Shown here in pieces: positions 9,395-17,465 of a DNA stretch of 64,000 nucleotides. The translations under genes and the position numbers were made by a program. The notes under the pieces are model-generated. The model was not told the origin of the DNA and made no database searches. It was given only the letters and a program-made list of their open reading frames with translations. Numbering within the stretch: position 1 is the stretch's first letter; each line of letters begins with the position of its first letter. This DNA comes from Puia sp. (GTDB lineage Bacteria; Bacteroidota; Bacteroidia; Chitinophagales; Chitinophagaceae): contig JARLGZ010000098.1 in assembly GCA_031292515.1 (NCBI GenBank), positions 1 through 64,000 on the forward strand, in the 5' to 3' direction.

Positions 9395-10915
9395 ATGAGA
9401 CAAATCCAGCGCTTTGTGATATTACCCTTGCTATTTTCCCTGTCCGCAATAACCGGTGCCTATAGTCATCAGGTGCAACCCGCCCAACAGACCAACACCA
9501 CCCAACAGACCCCATCCGTAGGGAAGACGCCTCCGGCTCAACCAACAACCCCAAAACGGACCGCCAGGCTGCACCGGCCTGCCAAACCTGCCCCGGCCGC
9601 CGACACAACCAGACCCGCGGATATAACCAAATCAGCCGACTCAACCGGACCCGCCGGCACCACCAGACCCGTCGACACCACCCAAACCGCACAAACGGTC
9701 CGCAAGCCGGTACCGCATGGTTTCAACCCCTACTATAAAATGCTCCGGTCGGGCAACTGGATCGTAGACAAAAATTTCTATCTCCTGACGGTGATCGCCC
9801 AGGACCCCGAAGTCAGCCGGCTTCTTCAAACCGACAGCATCCTGGAAGCTTTGGGGACAGAAAAGCGTCAGTTTATCCACCGGCGCGCCATAGATACGAT
9901 TACGGCTCCTATGGCGCTACTGTCGGACCTCGAACTCTCCGGCGGCGACATGTCCCGGATCATCGGGGCCATCACCTTTTTATACGACCGCCATCCCGCC
10001 GCCTTTGACAGGATGATCGACCGGCACCTGCGTCCCTCCGGCTGCTACCAACGTTATATCGCCAATACCAACAAAGATTTTTTGTTTTACATCTGGGCCG
10101 AAGTCATCGTCGGCATCAACCATATCATCGATCAATACGGACTGGACCGCAACCGGCATTACCCCAGCATCGATGCCGTCAGCTATGATATTCACGGGGA
10201 ATACTACCGCACGCTGCTGAAAAACCTCTTTTCCTACCTGGACGAACGGATAAAGGGGAAACAGGTATTCTACCATTACTCCCTCACCGTCGCCCTGGAA
10301 TTGCTCAAGGCCAACAACCGCCTGGAAGCGTCCAATTATGAACCCCTGTCCGCCGGCGAAAACCGGCTCGCCATCCAGCGGATACCCGCCACCCCCTGGA
10401 AAAAATATCCCTACGCCGCCATCATGGTACCCGGCGAAGGCCCTGAGATCGCTTCTATAGCCTTTGACCCTATCGGCCGGATGCGTTGTGAACTGGCAGC
10501 CGAACGCTACCATAAGGGCCAGGCCCCTTTTATCATCGTCAGCGGAGGCAATGTGCACCCCTTCCATACCCCTTATACCGAAGCCCTGGAGATGAAGAAA
10601 TTCCTGGTCCGGCAGGAACATATCCCCGAATCCGCCATCCTGCTCGAACCCCAGGCCCGCCATACCACCACCAATTTCCGCAACGCGAACCGGCTGGCTA
10701 TCCGCTATGGCTTTCCGTCCGCCAAACCCTTTCTCTGCGTCACCACAAAAGATCAGGCCGATTATATCATGGCCACCGAATTCGACGACCGCAACAATAA
10801 AGAGCTGGGCTACCTGCCTTATGAGGACAAAAAGCGGCTCTCCGTCCATGAGATCAGCTACCAATCCGCGTTAGACTGCCTCCAGTCCGATCCCCGCGAT
10901 CCGCTGGACCCATAG
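9395..10915 (+). CDS. Secreted DUF218 (YdcF/SanA-like) protein
   Basis: The 506-residue protein has a signal peptide (1-24), then a long Thr/Pro/Ala-rich linker (about 25-108) with repeated DTTRPAD-like units. A helical middle region and a C-terminal DUF218 domain (about 345-500) follow. The domain carries the family landmarks: a G-rich strand end (MVPGEGPE), FIIVSGGNVHPF, an E-x-x-x-M stretch (EALEMKKFL), ILLEPQARHTTTNFRNA and VTTKDQADYI. YdcF/SanA/ElyC proteins affect cell-envelope integrity, though their reaction is unsettled. A match to the Bacteroidota -7 box (TAGGTTTG, 9382-9389) is only 5 bp before the ATG and may be coincidental. The gene appears monocistronic. Confidence 0.8.
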   Translation: MRQIQRFVILPLLFSLSAITGAYSHQVQPAQQTNTTQQTPSVGKTPPAQPTTPKRTARLHRPAKPAPAADTTRPADITKSADSTGPAGTTRPVDTTQTAQTVRKPVPHGFNPYYKMLRSGNWIVDKNFYLLTVIAQDPEVSRLLQTDSILEALGTEKRQFIHRRAIDTITAPMALLSDLELSGGDMSRIIGAITFLYDRHPAAFDRMIDRHLRPSGCYQRYIANTNKDFLFYIWAEVIVGINHIIDQYGLDRNRHYPSIDAVSYDIHGEYYRTLLKNLFSYLDERIKGKQVFYHYSLTVALELLKANNRLEASNYEPLSAGENRLAIQRIPATPWKKYPYAAIMVPGEGPEIASIAFDPIGRMRCELAAERYHKGQAPFIIVSGGNVHPFHTPYTEALEMKKFLVRQEHIPESAILLEPQARHTTTNFRNANRLAIRYGFPSAKPFLCVTTKDQADYIMATEFDDRNNKELGYLPYEDKKRLSVHEISYQSALDCLQSDPRDPLDP

Positions 10916-11062
10916 GGAAGCGTTGAAAGCTGTTTGACGCTCCGGCTTGGTATTTCACCTATTGACAGGCGCTTTTCGTCATAAATATGGCCCGTAATCT
11001 GCCGCGGCCGTAATTTTTGGCTAACTTCCCCGACCGATATATTCTTTAAAATATAACGCTTT

Positions 11063-13069
11063 ATGAGAAGACTTCCCTTCCTTATCCTGCCTGCGGTACT
11101 AGTGATGGTATTTTCTTTTTCCGGTCTCGCCCAGACCGGCCCGGACAGCAGCCGGGTATTTACCCTGGGTCAGGTCACCATCACCCCCCAGCGGAAAGAC
11201 ACCCTGGACCGCATCGGCTACCGGGAGACACAACAATTTCAGCGGCTGACAGTGGCGACCGCGCTGAACCTGATGCCGGGTGTCGCGCAATCGAATGTGG
11301 GACCGCGCAATGAATCCATGATCTATGTGCGGGGATTCGATCTCAGGCGGACCCCCTTGTTTATCGACGGGATCCCGGTATATGTTCCCTATGACGGATA
11401 TGTAGACCTCGCCCGGTTTACCACATTCAACCTGTCACAGATCACCGTCGAAAAGGGCGGCGCCTCCGTGTTGTATGGCCCCAATACGATGGGGGGTGTG
11501 ATCAACCTGGTGACGGCCAAACCCGAAGGCAAGCTGGACGTATACGGGGGAGGAGGCTGGCTGACGGGCGGCCACGAGGAGTTCGTGAACGTAGGAAGCC
11601 GGCTCAACCATTTTTATATCCAGGCGGACGCCTCCCGGTACGAGCGCGATTACTTCAACCTGTCACATTCCTTTACCCCCACCAGGACACAGGGATCGGG
11701 AGACCGGGGTAACTCCTATAATGACGACTGGAGGTATGGCGTAAAACTCGGGTTTACCCCGAACGCAAACAATGAATACGCGATCGGGTTTAACCACCAG
11801 GATGGGACGAAGGGAACGCCGGTATACGCCGGTTCCGATACCCTCAATTCCCTTTTTAAAAGCCCCCGCTACTGGAAATGGCCGAAGTGGAACAAACAAG
11901 ACCTCTATTTCCTGTCCAATACGAAATGGGGAAAGGATTATTTCAAATCCAGGCTCTATTACGATCAGTTCATCAATACCCTGCAAAGCTTCGACAACGC
12001 CACCTATACCACGCAGACAAGACCCTATGCGTTTACCAGCTACTATAACGACTATACCCTCGGAGCCAATGTCGAGTATGGCCATAGCTTCTCCACCGCC
12101 AACATCCTGAAGATGGCGGTACATTTCAAAAATGACGTTCACCGCGAGAATAACGCGGGCCAACCCGTCCGTAAGATGTCAGACGATACCTATTCGATAG
12201 GGATCACCGATGAGCATACCTTCGACACGCACTGGTATCTGCAGGGAGGGGCCAGTTTCAATACCCGGCAGAGCCTCGAAGCGCAAAACTACAATTCCAA
12301 GACCGGCGCCATTACGAACTTCCCTTCCAACGATAACAACGCGGTGGATGTCCAGGCAAAACTGATATATACTTTGCAACCCCGGCAAACCTTCGAGTTC
12401 AACGTAAGCCGGATGACCCGGTTTGCCACGATCAAGGACAGGTATTCCTACAGCCTGGGGACCGCACTGCCAAACCCGGGACTGCATGCCGAAGACGCCG
12501 TGAACCTCGGCCTGAATTATACGGATGTTTCGATCCGGAAGTTGAAATTGCAGGGCAGCATCTTTTACAGCCTGATCGACCACGTGATCCAAAGTGTGAA
12601 CAACGTGGCCATTGACACGACCACCGACCAGGAGCTGTCGCAGGAGCAGAATACGGGACGGGCGGCATTCTACGGGGCGGAAGCAGCGGTCACCTATGAC
12701 ATCCTGCAGGATTTGAAGGCGGGCGTAAACTACTCGTTTATAAAAAGACGGAATCTCGACAACCCGTCGCTGCTTTTTACGGACGTCCCCGAGCATAAGG
12801 TCTTCGCCTGGGCTCAATATACCGTTTCCCCGCTTACCCTCCTCCTGAGCGGAGAATATGACGCGTCCCGGTTTAGCACCAGCTATGGCGCGCAGGCCCC
12901 GTCTTTTTTCCTGGCCAACGCCAGCGCCTTTGTAAGGATCGACCGATGGTTTACCTTGCAGGGAGGGGTGAATAACGTATTTGACAGGAACTATATGCTG
13001 ACGGAGGGATACCCGGAACAAGGCAGGAATTATTTCGCCAAACTGATCGTTCATTATCAACACCGGTAG
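11063..13069 (+). CDS. TonB-dependent outer-membrane receptor
   Basis: The 668-residue protein has a signal peptide (about 1-23), a plug domain (about 30-155, with YVRGFDLRRTPLFIDGIPV and the VEKGGASVLYGPNTMGGVINLV segment) and a beta-barrel ending in an aromatic-rich strand (NYFAKLIVHYQHR). There is no carboxypeptidase-like N-terminal domain, so it is not a SusC protein. It is closer to FecA/BtuB-like receptors that take up metal chelates or small cofactors with TonB energy. It is followed after 3 bp by a di-heme peroxidase and then by a sulfite-oxidase-fold protein, so a redox-metal substrate (iron, copper or haem) is a reasonable inference. Confidence 0.9.
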   Translation: MRRLPFLILPAVLVMVFSFSGLAQTGPDSSRVFTLGQVTITPQRKDTLDRIGYRETQQFQRLTVATALNLMPGVAQSNVGPRNESMIYVRGFDLRRTPLFIDGIPVYVPYDGYVDLARFTTFNLSQITVEKGGASVLYGPNTMGGVINLVTAKPEGKLDVYGGGGWLTGGHEEFVNVGSRLNHFYIQADASRYERDYFNLSHSFTPTRTQGSGDRGNSYNDDWRYGVKLGFTPNANNEYAIGFNHQDGTKGTPVYAGSDTLNSLFKSPRYWKWPKWNKQDLYFLSNTKWGKDYFKSRLYYDQFINTLQSFDNATYTTQTRPYAFTSYYNDYTLGANVEYGHSFSTANILKMAVHFKNDVHRENNAGQPVRKMSDDTYSIGITDEHTFDTHWYLQGGASFNTRQSLEAQNYNSKTGAITNFPSNDNNAVDVQAKLIYTLQPRQTFEFNVSRMTRFATIKDRYSYSLGTALPNPGLHAEDAVNLGLNYTDVSIRKLKLQGSIFYSLIDHVIQSVNNVAIDTTTDQELSQEQNTGRAAFYGAEAAVTYDILQDLKAGVNYSFIKRRNLDNPSLLFTDVPEHKVFAWAQYTVSPLTLLLSGEYDASRFSTSYGAQAPSFFLANASAFVRIDRWFTLQGGVNNVFDRNYMLTEGYPEQGRNYFAKLIVHYQHR

Positions 13070-13072
13070 TCG

Positions 13073-14509
13073 ATGCGTAACGCGGTTATCACAGGAGCCT
13101 GGTGGTTTGCGACGGCATTCGCCGGAGGGTCGCTGGCGCTGATGGCCGGTCGTTACAAAGAGGTGCCGCCACCGACATCCCGACCGCCATCAACATCCCG
13201 GCCATCACCATCCCCGTCTCCGATATCTCTGTTTCCGATATCCACATCGCCGATATCCGCATCGCCGATATCCCCGTCCCCACGGATTCCTTCCGCGCCG
13301 CCGGCAGCCTTTGTCCCGGAATACCCGTCGTATTTTGGAAACCGGATCTATATACCGGCAGACAACCCGCTGACACCGGAAGGCGTTTACCTGGGTCGCA
13401 TGCTTTTTTATGAGACAAAGCTCTCGGCCAACAACAAGCTGTCCTGCGCCAGCTGTCACCGGCAGGAACTCGCCTTTACCGACGGACGCGCCTTCAGCCC
13501 CGGCGTAGATCAAATACCGACAACCAGGAATGCGATGTCGCTGCAGAACCTGCTATGGGTGCGGCAGCTTTTTTGGGACGGCAGGGCCTCCGGCCTCGAA
13601 GAACAGGCGCTCACCCCCCTCACCAATACCCATGAGATGGGACAGTCCATGCTGAATTCAGCCGCCAAACTTCGTCGTATCTCCGGCTATCCAGCCCTCT
13701 TTAAAGCCGCCTTCGGCAACGACACGATCACAAAAGAGAAAATCGTAAAAGCAATCGCCCAATTTGAACGGACCCTCATATCCGATCACTCGCGCTATGA
13801 TGGATATCTGCAGGGCAGCTATCAGCCAAGCCAGGCCGAGACCGACGGGATGAACCTTTTTATGACGGACCCCCAACCGGGAAAAGGCATCCGCGGCGCC
13901 GGTTGCGCCCATTGCCATGGCGGACCCAAGCTCTTCCTGGAGCAGTTTCATAACAACGGCCTGGATAGCGCCCCCATAGATCCCGGAAGAGCTGCGGTGA
14001 CCGGGATGGCCGCCGACAAAGGCCGGTTCCGTGTGCCCACCCTGCGGAATATCGCGCTGACGGCGCCTTATATGCACGATGGCCGGTTTGCAACCCTACG
14101 GGAGGTGCTGGATCATTATAGCGATCATATCGCAGAAGGCCCGACCCTGAGCCCGCAGCTGCGACAGGCTTCCAATACGACGGGCGGCCATGCGCTTGCG
14201 TTAAGCGACACCGAAAAAAGATCCGTCATCTCGTTCCTGCTCATGCTGACGGATTCCACGTTTATAAAAGACCCCCGTTACGCCGATCCGCATAGCTACA
14301 AGACCAGGGAGAAGACAAAAACCGGAGAGACAAAAGCCCAGGTCTCGAAGACCGGATCTCAAGACCAGGGTCAAAGCCCAGCCCTCGAAACGCAGTCCTC
14401 GAAACGCGGCCCTCAAAACCCGACTCTCAAAATACTGCCCGCAAAACACTACCCTCAAAAATCAATGGCTCACAAACTTATCAAGCTCATAAAATCAGTA
14501 AACGCATGA
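13073..14509 (+). CDS. Di-heme cytochrome c peroxidase (MauG/CcpA family)
   Basis: The 478-residue periplasmic protein has an N-terminal membrane anchor or signal (about 7-25), then a Ser/Pro/Ile-rich linker (about 33-75) with repeated SPIS units. The MauG/CCP domain follows, with two c-type haem motifs: CASCH (C125, C128, H129) and CAHCH (C278, C281, H282). The family reduces H2O2 or makes high-valent haem for oxidation. The conserved segments [35 protein letters not shown] and the [18 protein letters not shown] tail are present. The last 60 residues are a low-complexity K/T/Q/S tail that is not part of the fold. It starts 3 bp after the TonB receptor stop and overlaps the next gene by 4 bp (ATGA), so the three are an operon. 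Confidence 0.9.
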   Translation: MRNAVITGAWWFATAFAGGSLALMAGRYKEVPPPTSRPPSTSRPSPSPSPISLFPISTSPISASPISPSPRIPSAPPAAFVPEYPSYFGNRIYIPADNPLTPEGVYLGRMLFYETKLSANNKLSCASCHRQELAFTDGRAFSPGVDQIPTTRNAMSLQNLLWVRQLFWDGRASGLEEQALTPLTNTHEMGQSMLNSAAKLRRISGYPALFKAAFGNDTITKEKIVKAIAQFERTLISDHSRYDGYLQGSYQPSQAETDGMNLFMTDPQPGKGIRGAGCAHCHGGPKLFLEQFHNNGLDSAPIDPGRAAVTGMAADKGRFRVPTLRNIALTAPYMHDGRFATLREVLDHYSDHIAEGPTLSPQLRQASNTTGGHALALSDTEKRSVISFLLMLTDSTFIKDPRYADPHSYKTREKTKTGETKAQVSKTGSQDQGQSPALETQSSKRGPQNPTLKILPAKHYPQKSMAHKLIKLIKSVNA

Positions 14510-15027
14510 ACAAACAAACAAATTACGGTCTTTCGCTAGGCATTCTTCTCCTCCTGTCCGGATTTTTGCCGGCCCGCGCGCAAGTGAAAGATACCACAGC
14601 CACCCTCTCCGTCCAGGGAGAAGTCCTGCATCCCCTCGTCCTGAAAGCCCCTGATATCGCCGGCATGAAGAGAATACAGGTCACCGTCAAAGGAGACGGA
14701 CAGGATGCGTCGGAACAGACCTATTCCGGCGTGGCCCTCTCGACTATCCTGGAACAGGCGGGGGCGACCATGGGAAGGCAACTGCGTGGTGAAAACATGT
14801 CAAAGTATGTGTTGATAAAATCGGGAGACGGCTATGCAGTCTTGTTTTCTCTCGCCGAACTGGACTCCGCTTTCTCGGATAAGATCGTCATGCTGGCCGA
14901 CCAGCTGAATGGGAAGCCCCTGCCCGCCGGTAAAGGCCCCTTCCGGATCGTAGCCGCCGGCGAAGGGAAGCACGCCCGCTGGATATGGGAAGTGAGATCC
15001 GTGACGGTAGGATTTGCAAAAGAGTAG
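14506..15027 (+). CDS. Exported sulfite-oxidase-fold (molybdopterin-like) protein
   Basis: The 173-residue protein has a signal peptide (about 1-26, ending PARAQ) and a domain resembling the small variant of the molybdopterin-binding oxidoreductase fold ([66 protein letters not shown]). Small versions of this fold often lack the cofactor-binding Cys, and none is visible here, so it may be a non-catalytic binding protein. The ATG overlaps the peroxidase stop by 4 bp, which implies translational coupling. Its place after a TonB receptor and di-heme peroxidase suggests a shared periplasmic redox role. The function is inferred. Confidence 0.75.
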   Translation: MNKQTNYGLSLGILLLLSGFLPARAQVKDTTATLSVQGEVLHPLVLKAPDIAGMKRIQVTVKGDGQDASEQTYSGVALSTILEQAGATMGRQLRGENMSKYVLIKSGDGYAVLFSLAELDSAFSDKIVMLADQLNGKPLPAGKGPFRIVAAGEGKHARWIWEVRSVTVGFAKE

Positions 15028-15229
15028 GCCCCGTTTCGATATAAGCCATACGGAGACTATGGATGGTCTTCAATTTTCTCTTCTTTTTTTCTTCTTTTTT
15101 GACAAGGCAAAGTTCAGCGTTGCAGGGGGCATGAAGTAGTAAAAGATCCTCGCATGAAATGGTAAAAGATCATTGATTATATGGAATATTGTTTTTTTGA
15201 GAATAAAGGCTAAAATTGCAGCGGATTAA

Positions 15230-16129
15230 ATGGATCTTATGGCAAATGTCGATACGCATCCTTCCGTCAAGGCGATGAGGACGACGTTATGGGGTATTGG
15301 AATCAGCATCACACTCGTTTTTGTAAAGTTTATTTCGGGATACCTTGGACATTCCTATGCCCTCGTGGCCGATGCTACCGAAACCTCGGCGGACGTGTTG
15401 AGCTCGGCGCTCCTGTGGGTGGGCCTGCGGATCGCCATGAAACCGGCAGATAAAGAACACCCATACGGTCATGGCAAGGCTGAGCCGCTGGCGGCGATCG
15501 TCATCTCCCTCTTCTTATTGGGCGCCGCCGTCTGGATTGGCTGGCACGCGATTTATTTTATCCGGACGCCGCACCAGATGCCCAGGCGGTTTACATTGGG
15601 CGTCCTCCTGGCCGTCATCTTCATTAAGGAAGCGATGTTCCGGTACGTGTTGAAAGTCGGGAAAGAGATCAACAGCCAGGCCGTGAAATCGGACGCCTAT
15701 CACCATCGCAGTGATGCGATCACTTCGATAGCCGCCTTTGTGGGTATCATCGCTGCCTTGATTTTAGGAAAAGGATATGAGGCCGCCGACGACTGGGCGG
15801 CGCTGATAGCCTCGGGCATCATCGTGTTCAACGCCATGGCTCTGCTGAGACCCGCGCTGAATGAAGTGATGGACGCTGCACCTTCCAATGAGATCGTTGC
15901 AAAGGTGAGGGCACTGGCCAGCGAAAACAAAGATGTGAAAGTCGTGGAGAAGTGCTATGTCCGGAAGATGGGCTTTGATTACTACGTCGATATTCATATA
16001 CAGGTGGAGGGAGTTCTTTCGGTAGCAGAAGGGCACGCAATCGCGCACGCGGTAAAAGATCAATTGCTCCGAAGCGATCTGCGGATCAAGGACGTGCTGG
16101 TGCATGTAGAGCCCGCGCCCATGTCTTAA
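15230..16129 (+). CDS. Cation diffusion facilitator (CDF) metal-ion transporter
   Basis: The 299-residue protein has six transmembrane helices (about 20-200) and a C-terminal cytoplasmic ferredoxin-like domain (about 210-295). Metal-site residues are seen in helix 2 (ADATETSADVLSS) and helix 5 (SDAYHHRSDAITS), and the HPYGHGKAE loop after helix 2 is typical. CDF proteins exchange Zn2+, Mn2+, Fe2+ or Co2+ for protons. The Asp/Glu-rich helix 2 site (rather than HxxxD) points to a manganese/iron-type member, but the metal cannot be fixed from sequence. An ATG 12 bp downstream (MANVDTHPS) is an alternative start. Confidence 0.9.
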   Translation: MDLMANVDTHPSVKAMRTTLWGIGISITLVFVKFISGYLGHSYALVADATETSADVLSSALLWVGLRIAMKPADKEHPYGHGKAEPLAAIVISLFLLGAAVWIGWHAIYFIRTPHQMPRRFTLGVLLAVIFIKEAMFRYVLKVGKEINSQAVKSDAYHHRSDAITSIAAFVGIIAALILGKGYEAADDWAALIASGIIVFNAMALLRPALNEVMDAAPSNEIVAKVRALASENKDVKVVEKCYVRKMGFDYYVDIHIQVEGVLSVAEGHAIAHAVKDQLLRSDLRIKDVLVHVEPAPMS

Positions 16130-16150
16130 AGAGCCTGCACCGATGTCTCA

Positions 16151-16444
16151 ATGGAAAGCGGCTCCCGCCGGTTAAACTATCCTCTCCTTCTTGCCCTGCT
16201 TTCCTGGCTCCCCGGTCTGTCAAAGGCCCAGCCAAATTTCAAAGAAGTAGACGACTGGCTGGCCGCGAATACACCGAAAATGGGCGGCCGCAGCATCCTG
16301 GTGATGATCCTGGATAAAGCTGTCCTTAACGGTAAAAGGATATTGAGCGAACAGAGCATCGCGCAAATGCAGGAAAACCGCATAGGCCCGGGCCATAAAA
16401 AAAACCTCCCCGAAGGGGAGGCTCCACTAATCAAATACCATTAA
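16151..16444 (+). pseudogene. Beta-lactamase-family serine hydrolase remnant
   Basis: The 97-codon frame starts with a signal peptide (LLLALLSWLPGLSKAQ) and a segment typical of the N-terminus of class C beta-lactamase-related hydrolases (EVDDWLAANTPKMGGRSILVMI). It jumps directly into a C-terminal-type segment (VLNGKRILSEQSIAQMQENRI). The catalytic SxxK and YxN blocks, about 250 residues in normal members, are missing. The last 17 codons read through a terminator hairpin. I interpret it as an in-frame internal deletion leaving a non-functional stub. It follows the CDF gene by 21 bp. Confidence 0.6.
16397..16421 (-). terminator. Intrinsic terminator on the minus strand
   Basis: A 7-bp perfect stem, CCTCCCC (16405-16411) and GGGGAGG (16415-16421) with a GAA loop, has eight A residues on its left side (16397-16404). 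Read on the minus strand this is a GC hairpin followed by eight U residues, a good Rho-independent terminator. No minus-strand protein gene lies upstream of it, so it may end an untranslated RNA that begins between about 16445 and 16700. Confidence 0.6.
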
Positions 16445-16745
16445 CCATTAAACCTTATCCTATTAAGACCCAAAAATACAGGCCTGGTGGGGAAAACTTA
16501 GTAGAATATATTCTAGTTAAAAAACATTTTTCCGCGTTCTAAAAGTCCGCAATCTTATACGCAAAGTAGAATCCGTGGTCTGATTAGCCCGAAAGCAGGG
16601 GCCTCTATTCCATAAGCAGGACTTCATTCCGTAAGGAGGAGCTTTATAATAAGTCGGCCAGGCAATTGGGCCAACTGCGGAAATAAAAGGCCAACTGCGG
16701 AAATAAAATGGCCTGACTTTGCAAATAATAGTGGTTTTTGGGTAG
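16445..16745. other. Intergenic region, possible small RNA on the minus strand
   Basis: This 301-bp gap has no open frame of interest. It holds two copies of GGCCAACTGCGGAAATAAAA-like sequence (about 16669-16710), a short direct repeat just upstream of the next kinase. On the minus strand the region leads into the strong terminator at 16397-16421, so an RNA could be made here. No RNA family was recognised. Confidence 0.35.
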
Positions 16746-17447
16746 ATGATTTTGTATCTTGCTAGTAATCAATGTGATGAAATAATGGATCAATCCGAAA
16801 CAGCTCATTCACTGTCGACCAGGAAGGATTTCATCAGACAAATTGGTCACGACGTACAAGGCACTTTCTTCGGCGTGTCGAGCCTGTGCGTGATGTTGAA
16901 GGATGCCATCGAGAACGGAAAAGAGACGAATGAGTTGATGGACCACCTGATGTCTGCCTGTCAAAGCTATAAACATAAGTTGTGCAACTTTATCGAATAC
17001 ACACGTTTTGAGGCAGGTCTCCAGGATGTGTTCATGGAGCAGATCAACGTCAGGGAACTGGTTAAGATGGGGATCGAAGAGAGCCTGCCCGCGCTGAAAG
17101 AAAAGAATATCCGGTTCGGGTACGAGGTGGCCGGGGAGGTTCCCGAATACATCTTTTGCGACGAATACAGGTTTTCACAAATTGTCTCCAATTTGTTGAC
17201 GAGGGCGGCATCGATAGCATCCGCCGGCGCTGAAGTCGTTATGAAGATAGAAAAGGAAAACGAACTCGATTTGTCAATAAGGGTAGACACCACGGGAGAA
17301 GGATCAAGGGCCGGTGAATGTAACCTCGATCTATTGGTGGTCAGATACCTGGTCGAAGCTGTGCTAAAAGGGGATATCCAGGTCGCCGGCCAGCCGGGCG
17401 GCAGGAGTTCTTTTATCGTAAGGCTGCCGATGATAAAACCGGGTTAG
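16746..17447 (+). CDS. Soluble histidine kinase with degenerate ATPase domain
   Basis: The 233-residue protein (219 if the ATG at 16785 is used) has a HisKA-like helix with a candidate acceptor His (RQIGHDVQGTFFGVSSL; H35 or H22). It then has a HATPase-like domain in which the motifs are poorly kept. The N-box reads SNLLTRAAS instead of the usual NLLxNAxK, and the G1 box reads DTTGEG instead of DNGxG. It may bind nucleotide weakly or act as a docking partner for the membrane kinase encoded 18 bp downstream, with which it is probably co-transcribed. No sensor domain is present. Confidence 0.72.
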   Translation: MILYLASNQCDEIMDQSETAHSLSTRKDFIRQIGHDVQGTFFGVSSLCVMLKDAIENGKETNELMDHLMSACQSYKHKLCNFIEYTRFEAGLQDVFMEQINVRELVKMGIEESLPALKEKNIRFGYEVAGEVPEYIFCDEYRFSQIVSNLLTRAASIASAGAEVVMKIEKENELDLSIRVDTTGEGSRAGECNLDLLVVRYLVEAVLKGDIQVAGQPGGRSSFIVRLPMIKPG

Positions 17448-17465
17448 TCTTATTCTGTCGAATCT

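Noticed and set aside
13200-13290. Repeats in the peroxidase gene as a mobile or regulatory element
   Set aside because: They are in frame and encode a repeated peptide linker, so they are treated as part of the protein.
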